From J038 sp036734085 (GTDB lineage: Bacteria; Chloroflexota; Anaerolineae; Aggregatilineales; Phototrophicaceae), in assembly GCA_036734085.1 (NCBI GenBank), contig DAIMZF010000004.1:17026-81025 (forward strand): a stretch of 64,000 nucleotides of DNA, in the 5' to 3' direction. Shown here piece after piece: positions 33,683 to 43,654 of the stretch. Numbering within the stretch: the first letter of the stretch is position 1; each line of letters starts with the position of its first letter. Made by a program: the position numbers and the translations under genes. A model generated the notes under the pieces. That model searched no databases. It was not told the origin of the DNA and was given only the letters and a program-made list of their open reading frames with translations.

Positions 33683-34588
33683 ATGCGCTGGATAATCGCT
33701 TTATTAGGCGGTGTGCTGGGGACGTGGTGGGTTCTACGCAAGACGCGCAATAAAGGGGAACAGGTGGTTTACCCATCTGCGGATAGCCTCATCCAACCCC
33801 TTGCGGAAGACGCGCACGACGGCGGCGAACGCTTCATCCCGGTGGCGCATGTTGTGAACTTCCGTGAGGTGGGCGGCTACAAAACCGCAGACGGGCGCAC
33901 GGTCAAGCGTGGGGTGCTGTATCGCAGTGGCGGGTTGGATAAGCTGACGCAAGCCGGGCTGGATAGCCTGCAAGCGCGGGGCATCCAGTGTGTGTTCGAC
34001 TTCCGCAGTGTGGAAGAAAGCACGCCCGCGCCAGACATTCTGCCGCACGGAGTCACGTACTATCCCCTGCCACTTGCCACCGAAGACAAGGACAACCAAC
34101 TGGAACGCCTGCGGGCGTTGTTGTTCAACAAGGCGGCCTTGCGCGATATGATGTTAAAGCTCTACCGCGATGTGGTCGTGGACAGAAACGCACAGGTCTT
34201 TGGCACGGTGATTAACCACATCGCACAAGCGGAAAACCGCCCGGCGTTAATCCATTGCACCGCCGGCAAAGACCGGACAGGCGTCGCCGTCGCGCTGATT
34301 CTGGCGTTACTGGGTGTACCGGACGAAACCATTATCGCGGATTACACCCTCAGCAACCATCATTACAACGATTATTATGCTTATGCACAAAAAGCGATTG
34401 GCCGTTATTCTGTTTTGGGCATCCGCGCGGATGATTTATGGCCGGTACTGGTCAGCGAACCGCGCATTATGGCGGGCACGTTAGCCCACATCCGCGAGCG
34501 TTACGGCAGTATAGAGGCGTATTTGCAGGACGCGGCAGGCGTCACGGCGGAGGCAATCGAGCAATTGCGGGCGGAACTGGTGGCATAG
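33683..34588 (+). CDS. Tyrosine phosphatase family protein (DSP/PTP, TyrPP3-like)
   Basis: About 301 residues with one N-terminal membrane segment (IIALLGGVLGTWWVL) and then the phosphatase: VNFREVGGYKTADGRTVKRG, VLYRSGGLDKLTQAG, VFDFRSVEE and the P-loop IHCTAGKDRTG. These are marks of the PF13350-type protein Tyr/Ser phosphatases such as LipA/TriA relatives. The domain is probably exposed on one side of the membrane. A strong GGAGGG 8 bases before the ATG at 33683 decides the start over the frame from 33635. Confidence 0.92.
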   Translation: MRWIIALLGGVLGTWWVLRKTRNKGEQVVYPSADSLIQPLAEDAHDGGERFIPVAHVVNFREVGGYKTADGRTVKRGVLYRSGGLDKLTQAGLDSLQARGIQCVFDFRSVEESTPAPDILPHGVTYYPLPLATEDKDNQLERLRALLFNKAALRDMMLKLYRDVVVDRNAQVFGTVINHIAQAENRPALIHCTAGKDRTGVAVALILALLGVPDETIIADYTLSNHHYNDYYAYAQKAIGRYSVLGIRADDLWPVLVSEPRIMAGTLAHIRERYGSIEAYLQDAAGVTAEAIEQLRAELVA

Positions 34589-34707
34589 CCCATGTTCAGT
34601 TCGCGTCAACTTGTGGATGAGCAGACGCAACGGCGCGGCGCAGGTGCGGCGCGGATGATTGCACCCCGAAACGCCGCCCATCCTGTAAAACAAAGTGGGT
34701 GGATGAC

Positions 34708-35064
34708 TTACCCCACCAGCACGAGAACATCCTGCACGATGAACGCGCCGATGATGGTCAGCGCCACACCTGCCACCGGCAGATAGTGCCACTTGTACTT
34801 ATAATCCACGCGCCAGAACGTGCGAACGCTGTACAAAATCGCGCCGATGGCGATAAAGTTAATCGCTAAATCCACCATCGCGGAAAAATCCCCCGCCAGG
34901 CCGATAGCAGGTAACACGAACGGCAGAAAAGCGTACATCAACACACACCGAATCCCGGAGAACACCAGCGCAAAGCTAAACGCATTTTCCGCTTTGCGCG
35001 TGGTAGCATCAACGCTTGTCGGCGCTTGTGGGGTTAAATCTTGGGTGGAGATATTTTGTGCCAT
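34708..35064 (-). CDS. Small membrane protein, unknown function
   Basis: A 118-residue protein with a polar 28-residue N terminus (STQDLTPQAPTSVDATTR) and three predicted helices (SFALVFSGIRCVLMYAFLPF, AINFIAIGAILYSVR, LPVAGVALTIIGAFIV). No family recognised. It lies 27 bases downstream of another small membrane protein on the same strand and probably shares its operon. Confidence 0.75.
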   Translation of the reverse strand: MAQNISTQDLTPQAPTSVDATTRKAENAFSFALVFSGIRCVLMYAFLPFVLPAIGLAGDFSAMVDLAINFIAIGAILYSVRTFWRVDYKYKWHYLPVAGVALTIIGAFIVQDVLVLVG

Positions 35065-35091
35065 ATTCCAGTAAGCCTCATCAGGTTTGGG

Positions 35092-35529
35092 TTAAGCCTT
35101 ATTACGATTCATTGTAGTATCTTCATCGGCAGAATACAACTCGCCATCATCCCCAATAAACAGGTCTTCCAGCGAGACAGGCTCCGCAAGTGCGGGTGGG
35201 TGTAAGTCGTCATGTTTGCGCTTCATGGCTTCTTGCAGGCGGCGCTCAACTTCCGCTTCGATGCGCTCCGCGTGGGTCATACGCCTGCCGCCGCTTATCG
35301 GGCGAAAGCGCCATTCCAGATAGAGCGCGTGCAGGATAAACGGAGACGCAACAAAAAGCCCCAGCAAAAACATCAGGAAGATAGCACCCAGAAAAAACCC
35401 GGCGGCAAGCCCGGCACTGATAAACAAGTTGGCGATGATAATATCCACCGTCATAAACAGCCGCGCCCGCTTGCGGATGTGCTCTAGTTCTATCGCTAAT
35501 CGCAGTTGTTCGCGTTCTATTTCGCCCAT
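35092..35529 (-). CDS. Two-helix membrane protein, unknown function
   Basis: A 145-residue protein. A charged N-terminal helix (EREQLRLAIELEHIRKRARLF) precedes two adjacent membrane helices (TVDIIIANLFISAGLAAGFF, IFLMFLLGLFVASPFILHAL). The cytoplasmic tail is helical (HAERIEAEVERRLQEAMKR) and ends acidic. The plan recalls 2TM-domain proteins. No function can be assigned. Confidence 0.75.
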   Translation of the reverse strand: MGEIEREQLRLAIELEHIRKRARLFMTVDIIIANLFISAGLAAGFFLGAIFLMFLLGLFVASPFILHALYLEWRFRPISGGRRMTHAERIEAEVERRLQEAMKRKHDDLHPPALAEPVSLEDLFIGDDGELYSADEDTTMNRNKA

Positions 35530-35684
35530 ACTGTGCCCGCCTTTCTGCTAAAATTGTATCACATCTGCCCTGCCCCACGCAGATTTTTAATCACGTTCAT
35601 ACTCTCATATGTGCGGATGCGTTGCCAATTCAGCAAGACGCGCTAAAATCTAAAGGCTACGGAGTACAAGGATAATAGCTAAAC

Positions 35685-38600
35685 ATGAGTTTTCATCAGG
35701 AAGGCATCGTCAGTCGCCGCTATCGTATCATTGATGAGATTGGGCGGGGTGGCATGGGCGTTGTCTACCGGGCATTAGACCGCCTGACTGGTCAACATAT
35801 CGCGCTGAAGTCGGTAAGTTTGCCCAATGCGAGTAACCTCACCAATACTGCCCGCAACCTAAGGTATGCCCTCGCACAAGAGTTTAAACTGCTGGCATCG
35901 CTCCGGCATCCCAACATCGTCAGCGTATTGGATTATGGTTTTGATGCTGACAAAAAGCCCTACTTTACAATGGAATTGCTGGAAGACCACCAGACCATCA
36001 TCCAGTATGCCAAACAATCCCCCCCTAAAGAGCAAATCCGTTTATTAACACAGATGTTGCAAGCCTTAGCCTACCTGCACCGACGCGGCATCCTGCACCG
36101 TGACCTCAAGCCGGAAAACGTGATGGTGATGCGCGGTCAGGTCAAAGTGCTGGATTTTGGCCTTGCCACGCTGAGTCGCCAGCAGGAAGAATCGAACGGC
36201 ACGGTCATCGGCACGGTGGCGTATCTCCCGCCGGAAATCCTGAACAATGCCCCCCATACCGAAGCGTCGGATTTGTACGCTGTCGGTGTGATGGCTTACG
36301 AGATTTTCGCACAACGCCATCCTTTTGATGTAACCAACGTCCACGCGCTACTGCGGGATATTGCCTTTAAAGAGCCGGACGTTCACACGTTGGATGTGTC
36401 GGTGGAATTACAGATGCTATTGGCCGCGTTGTTAGCCAAAGACCCCGCCGAGCGCATCGCGGACGCGCACACCGTCATCAATACGCTGGCTGTTGGCATT
36501 GGCGCGACCCCACCGCCGGAAAGTGACCTCATCCGCGAGAGTTACCTGCAAAGCGCGGATTTTGTCGGGCGGGATAGCGAGATGAACCAATTAAAGGCCG
36601 CGCTACAGTCCGCGTTCGGTCATGTCGGCAGTGCGTGGCTCATCGGCGGGGAAAGTGGTGTGGGTAAATCGCGCCTGGTGGATGAAATCCGCACGCAAGC
36701 CCTCATCGCCGGGGCGCTCGTCCTGCGGAGTACGATCCAGCGTGAAAACAGCCTGCCCTACCAGCTATGGCGCATCCCCCTGCGGCATCTGGCGTTAGAG
36801 GTGGACATCGACGACCACGCCGCCGCCATCCTGCGTGAACTGGTGCCAGATATTGAAACGTTGTTGGAGCGCACCCTCCCCACCCCGCCAGAGCTTAGCG
36901 GGCGCGAAGGCCAACAGCGCCTTGTCGGGGCTATCACCGACCTCATCCGCCAACAGACCCGCCCTATTGTGCTTATCATGGAAGATTTGCAGTGGGCGAT
37001 AGAAAGCCTGGAACCCTTAAAGCCGTTAGCGAACATGGCGCAGGAACTCCCGTTTTTGTTCATTGGTAATTATCGCAATGATGAATTGCCGGAATTACCG
37101 GAGCATATCCCCGCCGCGCAGACCTTGATTTTAGAACGCCTGACACGAGAGGAAATCAAGGACTTTACCGCGCAAATCATCGGCACAAAGAACATCCGCC
37201 AACCGGTGATTGACTTCCTGCAAAACCAAACGGAAGGCAACGCTTTCTTTTTAGTGGAGGTCATCCGCGCATTAGCGGATAGCGCCGGGAGTTTATCGCA
37301 GATTGGGCGTATGACGTTACCGCACAACATCTATGCCGGTGGCGTGCAACACGTCTTCCAACAACGCCTGGAACGCATCCCGATGGAAGCCTACCCCCTG
37401 CTGGAGTTGGCCGCCGTCATCGGGCGCGACATTGTACCGGAGGTGCTGGCGGAATGTGCGCCGCATGTTGATATTGAACACTGGCTGTTAACCTGTGCGG
37501 AGGCCGCCGTGCTGGAAGTCGTGGATGAACGCTGGCGCTTTACACACGACAAACTGCGTCAGGCACTCCAGCAAAGCATCCCGACCATGCAACAAGCGGA
37601 AGTCCATCGCAAGGCCGCTTTAGGCATCGAGGCCACCACCCACAATCTGCTAGAGAATGCACCGGCGCTCATGCGGCATTGGCGCATCGCCGGAGACACC
37701 GAGCGCGAAGCCATTTACGCCCGCATCAGTGGCGAGATGCAACTCAACATCTGCGCTTATAGCGAAGCGATTGATGTGCTGGAACGGGCGCTGGTTCTAT
37801 CCCCACCGGATGACACACCGGAGCGCGAACGCCTGCGTGCCCGGTTGACCATGCGCTTAGGCGAAGCCCACTTAGGGTTGAGCAACTATAGCCAGGCCGG
37901 GCATCAGTTCAGTGTCGCGGAAGTCATCGCAGACCCTTTAGGCGACGAAGCACTCACGGGGGCTATCCTGCAAAAGCAAGGGTTGTTAGCCGTCAAAAAA
38001 GGGGATTATGCCGCCGCCCGTGCCAGCTTCAAACGGAGCGCCAGCCATTCCCGCGAGGCAGAGGATTGGCATAATCTGGCGATGACCTTAGGCCATCTGG
38101 GCGAGGTGGAGGTTAATCTCGGTGAGTACAAGCAATCCGCCATTTACTTAAACGAAGCCGTAGAAATCGCGCAGAACATCAAAGATAACAACGCGCTGGG
38201 GCACATCTACCGTTCGTTAAGCAAGCTCTTCTATCAAAAGGGGGATGTGGATGCAGGCTGGCCGCATCTGTACGCCGCCTTGAACGCTGTGCGCCAAACC
38301 GGTGACCGCTACGGGCTGGCACGGGTGTTAAACGCGCAGGGCGTCTTCCATGCTACACAGGGCAATTACACCCCCGCCAGCGAAGCCTACGCGCAGGCTA
38401 TCGCACAGTTCCGCGCCATCGGTGACCGTTGGGGCGAAGCCGTCATCATGAATAATCTGGGCTTTGTGCATCTGCTGATGGGGGATTTACCTAAATCAGC
38501 AGAGGTGTTCTACCAGGCTATTACGACCCTATGGGAGTTACAGGTCTTGCCCGTCCTGCTGGAATCGCTGGTGGGGCTGGCGCGGTCATTGGCGGAAGTT

Positions 38601-38840
38601 GGCCGCGAAACACAAGCGGCTGAAATTATCGGGCTGGCGATTCAACACCCGGCGACGATTAAAGACGTGGACGCCCTTTCCCGCCATGCGATCAAAGTTC
38701 TGCAAGACAGGATGCCCCCCCGCGACTATGAGCAGGCTTACAATCGGGGGAGCAGGTTCGTTCTGGCGGAGGTCGTCGGCGTATTATTAGATGATAAAGA
38801 TGCTGTACTACGTGAACTTTTGGCAGGGCGGGTGATTTAA
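35685..38840 (+). CDS. Ser/Thr kinase-AAA ATPase-TPR regulator (PknK/MalT-like architecture)
   Basis: A 1051-residue soluble multidomain protein. Kinase domain about 1-265: IGRGGMGVVYRALDR, catalytic Lys in IALKSV, HRDLKPENVMV, DFGLATL, and a substrate-loop segment GTVAYLPPEIL. AAA/NB-ARC-like ATPase at about 295-650: GRDSEMNQLKAAL, Walker A GGESGVGKSR (about 320-329), and IVLIMEDLQWA as Walker B. TPR-type helical repeats occupy about 680-1000 (AEDWHNLAMTLGHLGEVEVN, GEAVIMNNLGFVHLLMGD). No HTH follows, unlike MalT or PknK with LuxR tails. It likely integrates a ligand signal sensed by the TPR part. AAGGA precedes the ATG by 10 bases. Confidence 0.95.
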   Translation: MSFHQEGIVSRRYRIIDEIGRGGMGVVYRALDRLTGQHIALKSVSLPNASNLTNTARNLRYALAQEFKLLASLRHPNIVSVLDYGFDADKKPYFTMELLEDHQTIIQYAKQSPPKEQIRLLTQMLQALAYLHRRGILHRDLKPENVMVMRGQVKVLDFGLATLSRQQEESNGTVIGTVAYLPPEILNNAPHTEASDLYAVGVMAYEIFAQRHPFDVTNVHALLRDIAFKEPDVHTLDVSVELQMLLAALLAKDPAERIADAHTVINTLAVGIGATPPPESDLIRESYLQSADFVGRDSEMNQLKAALQSAFGHVGSAWLIGGESGVGKSRLVDEIRTQALIAGALVLRSTIQRENSLPYQLWRIPLRHLALEVDIDDHAAAILRELVPDIETLLERTLPTPPELSGREGQQRLVGAITDLIRQQTRPIVLIMEDLQWAIESLEPLKPLANMAQELPFLFIGNYRNDELPELPEHIPAAQTLILERLTREEIKDFTAQIIGTKNIRQPVIDFLQNQTEGNAFFLVEVIRALADSAGSLSQIGRMTLPHNIYAGGVQHVFQQRLERIPMEAYPLLELAAVIGRDIVPEVLAECAPHVDIEHWLLTCAEAAVLEVVDERWRFTHDKLRQALQQSIPTMQQAEVHRKAALGIEATTHNLLENAPALMRHWRIAGDTEREAIYARISGEMQLNICAYSEAIDVLERALVLSPPDDTPERERLRARLTMRLGEAHLGLSNYSQAGHQFSVAEVIADPLGDEALTGAILQKQGLLAVKKGDYAAARASFKRSASHSREAEDWHNLAMTLGHLGEVEVNLGEYKQSAIYLNEAVEIAQNIKDNNALGHIYRSLSKLFYQKGDVDAGWPHLYAALNAVRQTGDRYGLARVLNAQGVFHATQGNYTPASEAYAQAIAQFRAIGDRWGEAVIMNNLGFVHLLMGDLPKSAEVFYQAITTLWELQVLPVLLESLVGLARSLAEVGRETQAAEIIGLAIQHPATIKDVDALSRHAIKVLQDRMPPRDYEQAYNRGSRFVLAEVVGVLLDDKDAVLRELLAGRVI

Positions 38841-38857
38841 TAGGTTCAAACTAGAAT

Positions 38858-38886
38858 TTGTATCTTTCGTTTTTTAACGCTACAAT
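38858..38886 (+). promoter_or_regulatory. Predicted sigma-70 promoter of the oligopeptide importer
   Basis: TTGTAT (38858-38863), a 17-base spacer and TACAAT (38881-38886) stand in the 203-base gap before the binding-protein gene. A leader of about 150 bases would follow. Good match to consensus. Confidence 0.6.
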
Positions 38887-39043
38887 AAAGGAACAATAAG
38901 CGAAATTGTAGTCTTTAACATGAACCATAGAAAAAATGTAAAAGATAACACCGTTTCGCTTTGTGTACCTTTGCTGTATAACCTCGTGTTGGCATCTGGT
39001 ACACTCCCCTTTAAGGCATACTTATTTTAAGGAGACCAAAAGT

Positions 39044-40810
39044 ATGAAAAACCTTGTCCGTTTGTTGGTTGCCGCACTCATGGTGGCTGTCATTAGCGCG
39101 TTGGTGATTCCCGCCGCCGCCCAAGACGACCCCGGTGAAGACGGTGGCGTGATTGTAACGTCTACCTTTGGTAGCGCACCGGCTACATTTAGCCAAGTTT
39201 TCTGTACAGATACCGCCTGCAACGCTGTTGTCGGTCAAATGTACATCGGCCTGCTGGGTGTAGACCCGGAAGCCGCCCAGATTATCCCAGGCGCCCCTGC
39301 CGCATTAGCGGAAGACTGGACAGTGTCTGACGATAACCTCGTTTACACCTTCAACCTGCGTGACAACCTGACCTGGAGCGATGGCGCACCCATCACCGCC
39401 AACGATGTTGCCTTAAGCTGGGAACTCATCAATACACCGGAAGTCGGCCACCCGCGTGGCTACTTGCTCAGCACTATTGCTGACGTACAGGTCATTGATG
39501 ACTACACCTTAGAAGTCACCTTCCAAAGCCCGGCTTGTACCGCACTCAACCAAGCCGCCGCCTTGCAGGTCATCCCCAGCCACCTGTATAGCGGTTTCGT
39601 GGAAGAAGTTGGTCCCGACGGGTTAGCGAACCTCGACTGGAACCTCGCGCCGACTGTCACCAGTGGCCCGTTCACGTTCTTCGAGAGCATCCCCGGCCAA
39701 ACCACCAGCTTGCTCGGTAACGACGACTACAGCTTCGCCCCGTTGGGCTACGTCGCCCCCTTCGGCTTCGTACAGGTTGTATCTGCTGACCAAACCGTAC
39801 AGGTAGAGCAATTGCTCGTCGGTGAAATCAACGTGCTGAACGGCCCGCCCGTGAACCGTCGTAACGACATTCGCGGCGCAACCGGCATCCAAACCTATGA
39901 ATTCCCCGGCAACGTGTGGGACTACATGGGCTTGAACTTAGCCGACCCGACCAACCCGCAACCCGCGTTGGACGCTGACGGCAACCGTATTGACCAAGGC
40001 CTGCACCCGATCTTCGGTGACGTTCTGGTTCGCCAGGCGTTAGCCCACGCTATCGACATCGAAGCGATGATCGAAACCGCCGTCTTCGGCGAAGGTGGCC
40101 GTATGACCGCCCATATCATCCCGCAAAGCTGGGCGTACAACGCCGACCTGCCGCCGCGTGAATATGACGTGGAACTCGCGCTTGACCTATTGGCTGAAGC
40201 CGGTTGGGTGCCTGCAGATGCAAGCGCCGCCCCCAGCGCCAGCAACCCGTTGGTGTGCCAGGGCTGTCTGTATGCCACCGAAGTTGATGAAAGCTTCGAA
40301 GGCACTGCCATGAGCTTTGAACTGCTGACCAACGCCGGTAACACCCGTCGTGAGGCCATCGGCGCGCTGGTTCAGGACGAACTGGGCCGCATCGGTATCG
40401 AAGTTGACTTCCAGACCATCGACTTTAACGTGTTGTTGGAAATCATGGACGGTCAAACCTTCGACAGCTTCATTCTCGGCTGGCAAAATGGCTACCCGGA
40501 TGACCCGAACACCGTGCAATTGTTCGGCGCCGCCGCCGATGAGCCGAATAGCGGCTTCAACTTCACCTCCTTCTACAACGAGCGTTACTATGAGCTTGAA
40601 GAAGCCGCGCTTAACAGCCCCGGCTGTGTGTTAGAAGACCGTGCGGAAATCTACTACGAAATGCAAGAAATCATGCAAGAAGAAATGCCTTACATCTGGC
40701 TCTTCACGCAAAATGGTTTCTATGCCGCAAGTGATACCGTAGAAGGCTTCGATCCCTTCCCGGCACAACTATTCTGGAACGTCACTGAATGGCTGGTTTC
40801 CTCCAACTAA
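39044..40810 (+). CDS. Oligopeptide-type ABC transporter substrate-binding protein (SBP family 5)
   Basis: About 588 residues. The signal peptide ends in IPAAAQ and lacks a lipobox. The body is a DppA/OppA-like binding protein: YTFNLRDNLTWSDGAPITAN, DVALSWELINTPEVG, GDVLVRQALAHAIDIEAM and EEMPYIWLFTQNGFY. It delivers peptides or another ligand to the following DppB and DppC permeases. AAGGAG before the ATG at 39044 decides the start over the longer frame to 38963. An intrinsic terminator follows before dppB, so the binding protein can be made in excess. Confidence 0.95.
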   Translation: MKNLVRLLVAALMVAVISALVIPAAAQDDPGEDGGVIVTSTFGSAPATFSQVFCTDTACNAVVGQMYIGLLGVDPEAAQIIPGAPAALAEDWTVSDDNLVYTFNLRDNLTWSDGAPITANDVALSWELINTPEVGHPRGYLLSTIADVQVIDDYTLEVTFQSPACTALNQAAALQVIPSHLYSGFVEEVGPDGLANLDWNLAPTVTSGPFTFFESIPGQTTSLLGNDDYSFAPLGYVAPFGFVQVVSADQTVQVEQLLVGEINVLNGPPVNRRNDIRGATGIQTYEFPGNVWDYMGLNLADPTNPQPALDADGNRIDQGLHPIFGDVLVRQALAHAIDIEAMIETAVFGEGGRMTAHIIPQSWAYNADLPPREYDVELALDLLAEAGWVPADASAAPSASNPLVCQGCLYATEVDESFEGTAMSFELLTNAGNTRREAIGALVQDELGRIGIEVDFQTIDFNVLLEIMDGQTFDSFILGWQNGYPDDPNTVQLFGAAADEPNSGFNFTSFYNERYYELEEAALNSPGCVLEDRAEIYYEMQEIMQEEMPYIWLFTQNGFYAASDTVEGFDPFPAQLFWNVTEWLVSSN

Positions 40811-40844
40811 GCTGGGACGTTTAGGCAACTAAACAACCACTGGT

Positions 40845-40885
40845 AAAACACCGGAGTAGCATTCATTTGTTGCTCCGGTGTTTTT
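40845..40885 (+). terminator. Intrinsic terminator after the binding-protein gene
   Basis: AAAACACCGGAG (40845-40856) pairs with CTCCGGTGTTTT (40873-40884), giving a 12-bp stem that ends in a T-run. It lies between the binding-protein gene and the permease gene of what would otherwise be one operon. It probably causes partial termination, giving more binding protein than permease. Confidence 0.85.
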
Positions 40886-41051
40886 GTTAAAGACTGTTTG
40901 CCGATGGTTCGGCAGGTGTTTGGCAGTATGGGCAAAAACTAACTCAAGACCCCCTCCGCTTTTTTTGCTATACTAGCCTCAAAATTCTGCTTATAACGTT
41001 TGGGCTGATGGTGTTTGTGGTTATCATCAGCAACCTTTGGAGTTATAGACT

Positions 41052-42098
41052 ATGTTTCGATATATCGTTAGGCGTTTAATCCAAGCGATACCCACGTTTT
41101 TTGGAATTACTTTTCTCTCTTATCTCATTATGTCCGCCGCGCCGGGCGGCCCCGCCGCTACGCTGGCCTTCGACCCCAGCCTGCCCGCCGGAGAGCGCGA
41201 GCGCATCGAGCGCCGACTAGGGCTGAACGACCCCTGGCTGGTGCAGTATATTCACTGGCTGGCCGGTGATGACTGGCGTCAGCGTGACCTAACCGGCGAC
41301 GGTGAACTGGACTCCTGGGGAACACGGCGCGGCATCCTGCGGGGCGACTTCGGCCAATCGTTTATCCAGGGACGCCGCCCGGTGATGGATCTCATCGGCC
41401 AGTACATCGTCCCGACGATAGAGCTAACGACTGCCGCCCTGCTTGTCGGGATTTTAGTCGGCATCCCCGTCGGCATTCTGGCGGCCATTAATCGCGGTGG
41501 CTGGTTTGATAACATTTCGCGTGTGGTGGCCGTTATCTTCAACGCCGTACCAAACTTCTGGCTAGGGCTTATCCTCATCCTGGTGTTTGCTTCGTGGTTG
41601 GGGTGGTTGCCCACCTCGCAGAGGTGTTCACCCACCGCCAGCATCTCACGCGGGGGCGGTGGTTGCCCGCCCATCTATGAGCGTCTGGAATACCTGATTA
41701 TGCCGGTGTTCACATTGGGCACGGTATACATCGCGGGGTATTCGCGCTATATGCGGACATCCATGCTGGACGTTATCGGGCAGGACTACATCCGCACTGC
41801 CCATGCGAAGGGTTTATCCTCACGGTCTATCTGGTTTACGCACGGAGCCAGGAACGCGCTCATACCCATCGCAACCTTTTTTGGGCCAGCCATTACCGGC
41901 CTCATCGGGGGCGCGGTCATCACGGAAACGATCTTCTCCTGGCCGGGCTTAGGCAGGCAGGCGTTAGCCTCCATTACCAGCCTGGACTACCCCTTTGTTA
42001 TGGCGATTGTTGTGATTGGGTCTATCGCCACGATTGCCGGTTACATTATATCGGACATCCTGTACGCGATTATTGACCCGCGTATTCGGTTCTCATAA
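41052..42098 (+). CDS. ABC transporter permease, DppB/OppB-like
   Basis: A 348-residue membrane protein. The N terminus MFRYIVRRLIQAIPTFFGIT and the LNDPWLVQYIHWL segment are hallmarks of DppB. The EAA-like loop and membrane part follow (YIRTAHAKGLSSRSIWFTHG, LIPIATFFGPAITGLIGGA). It forms the channel with the following DppC. A short insertion rich in Gly, Pro and Cys is visible at about 190-210 (QRCSPTASISRGGGGCPP). The ATPase genes are not adjacent. Confidence 0.95.
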   Translation: MFRYIVRRLIQAIPTFFGITFLSYLIMSAAPGGPAATLAFDPSLPAGERERIERRLGLNDPWLVQYIHWLAGDDWRQRDLTGDGELDSWGTRRGILRGDFGQSFIQGRRPVMDLIGQYIVPTIELTTAALLVGILVGIPVGILAAINRGGWFDNISRVVAVIFNAVPNFWLGLILILVFASWLGWLPTSQRCSPTASISRGGGGCPPIYERLEYLIMPVFTLGTVYIAGYSRYMRTSMLDVIGQDYIRTAHAKGLSSRSIWFTHGARNALIPIATFFGPAITGLIGGAVITETIFSWPGLGRQALASITSLDYPFVMAIVVIGSIATIAGYIISDILYAIIDPRIRFS

Positions 42099-42111
42099 GG
42101 GGGAGACATCC

Positions 42112-43626
42112 ATGTTAACGACGACACAACCAGAAACCAAGAAGATTTCTCCTTTTTCCTTGCCGGATATGATCGTGCTGGCTGGCGCGGTGATTATGCT
42201 GGTGGGGTTCTTCCTCCTGCCGTGGATTAGCCGCCCGGATATTCGCCCGGAGCTATTCGGCGCGACGGCGGGCTTGCCACAGCCCACAGGCGCGTTGTTT
42301 TCCGCATTACAGCGTCCGGCTTTTTCTACACATAACATTGTTTTGGAAGAGCCGTTAAATTCGCTCTTCATCGAAGGCGAAAAAACCTTCACAGGTAACG
42401 AGCTACTCAACGATGCCTATTACACGGAATTCATCACCGTATCCATTGGCTTCCCGCTATTCGCGGCGGTGGCCGGGTTAGCGTTGGCGTTGTTCGGGAT
42501 GTTTGTCCCATCGTGGCGAAAAGCGACGCGATGGGCACAGTTTATTGTCGGGCTAGTCGCCTTGCTCTATTACTTCCTGTTCTTCAACAAATACCCATTG
42601 GCGGATGTGCAGGACGCGCTCCGTCCTGGCTTCTGGTTAGCACTGGTGGGCGCGTTCGCTTACATCGTACAGGCTGTCTTGCCGCGTGTCTCGCCACCGC
42701 GCAAGATACGAGAATTCAAGGCGGTCACGGATGACGAAGGCATCGTCAGCCTGGAAGGGGCCAAACAGCTTAAAGGTCAGTCGCTTTATTCTAAGGCGTT
42801 GTATCGTCTCGGCCAGGATTATCTGACGCTTTCTTTCTTGTTTGTCCTGCTGTTGTTGGTCGGCTTTTCGTTTTCCGCCCCATTACTGGAAAGCGGGCTG
42901 GATGTCAGCTATCGTTCCACCGGGCCTGACGTGTTCTATCCGATTGATAGCGGTAAGTTCTTCTTGGGCACGGACGACTTAGGCCGCGACCAACTCACCC
43001 GTCTGGCGTATGCCGGGCAGATTTCTATGCGGATTGCGCTGGCGGCGGCTTTGCTGTCATTGTTCATTGGTGTGGCGGTGGGCATCCTCACCGGGTTCTA
43101 TGGCGGCATCGTGGACGACTTCGTGATGTGGTTCATCACGACGCTGAATTCCATCCCTCAGCTCTTTTTGCTGTTGATTCTCGCGGCGGTGCTAAGGCCG
43201 AATGCCACAACGATGATTTTGATTTTGGGCTTTCTGGGCTGGACGGGCACAACGCGGCTTGTTCGCGGCGAAACGCTGTCGCTACGGGAACGTGAATTCG
43301 TGGTGAGTGCGCGGTCAATCGGCGCGTCGGACATCCGCATTATGTTTATGCACATCATGCCCAACCTGTTGTCTATCGTCATTGTGACTCTGGCGCAGGA
43401 CATCGGCGGGCTGTTGTTGACGGAAGCCGCACTCAGTTACTTAGGGCTGGGTGTGCAACCCCCCACCCCCACATGGGGCAACATGCTCACCAATTCGCAG
43501 ACCTTCTTCTCCAGAGGGCCGCATCTGGTCGTATTCCCCGGCTTGCTGATTGCCATTACGGTGCTGGCGATGTATGTCATCGGGGATGGCATCCGCGACG
43601 CGCTCGACCCACGCACCAACGACTAA
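42112..43626 (+). CDS. ABC transporter permease, DppC-like, with a long N-terminal membrane region
   Basis: A 504-residue permease, against about 300 usual. The canonical part begins near residue 240 (TLSFLFVLLLLVGFSFSAPLL) and contains GTDDLGRDQLTRL, the EAA loop FVVSARSIGASDIRIMFMHI and the C-terminal YVIGDGIRDALDPR. The first 240 residues add about four membrane helices (LPDMIVLAGAVIMLVGFFLL, FPLFAAVAGLALALFGMFV, others) of no known family. The start at 42112 has GGGGGAG before it and follows the dppB stop by 13 bases. Confidence 0.93.
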   Translation: MLTTTQPETKKISPFSLPDMIVLAGAVIMLVGFFLLPWISRPDIRPELFGATAGLPQPTGALFSALQRPAFSTHNIVLEEPLNSLFIEGEKTFTGNELLNDAYYTEFITVSIGFPLFAAVAGLALALFGMFVPSWRKATRWAQFIVGLVALLYYFLFFNKYPLADVQDALRPGFWLALVGAFAYIVQAVLPRVSPPRKIREFKAVTDDEGIVSLEGAKQLKGQSLYSKALYRLGQDYLTLSFLFVLLLLVGFSFSAPLLESGLDVSYRSTGPDVFYPIDSGKFFLGTDDLGRDQLTRLAYAGQISMRIALAAALLSLFIGVAVGILTGFYGGIVDDFVMWFITTLNSIPQLFLLLILAAVLRPNATTMILILGFLGWTGTTRLVRGETLSLREREFVVSARSIGASDIRIMFMHIMPNLLSIVIVTLAQDIGGLLLTEAALSYLGLGVQPPTPTWGNMLTNSQTFFSRGPHLVVFPGLLIAITVLAMYVIGDGIRDALDPRTND

Positions 43627-43654
43627 CACAAGCACGCCACCCACGATACAATCA

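Noticed and set aside
42016..42111. N-terminal extension of the DppC-like permease
   Set aside because: It overlaps the end of dppB in another frame; GGGGGAG stands before the ATG at 42112.
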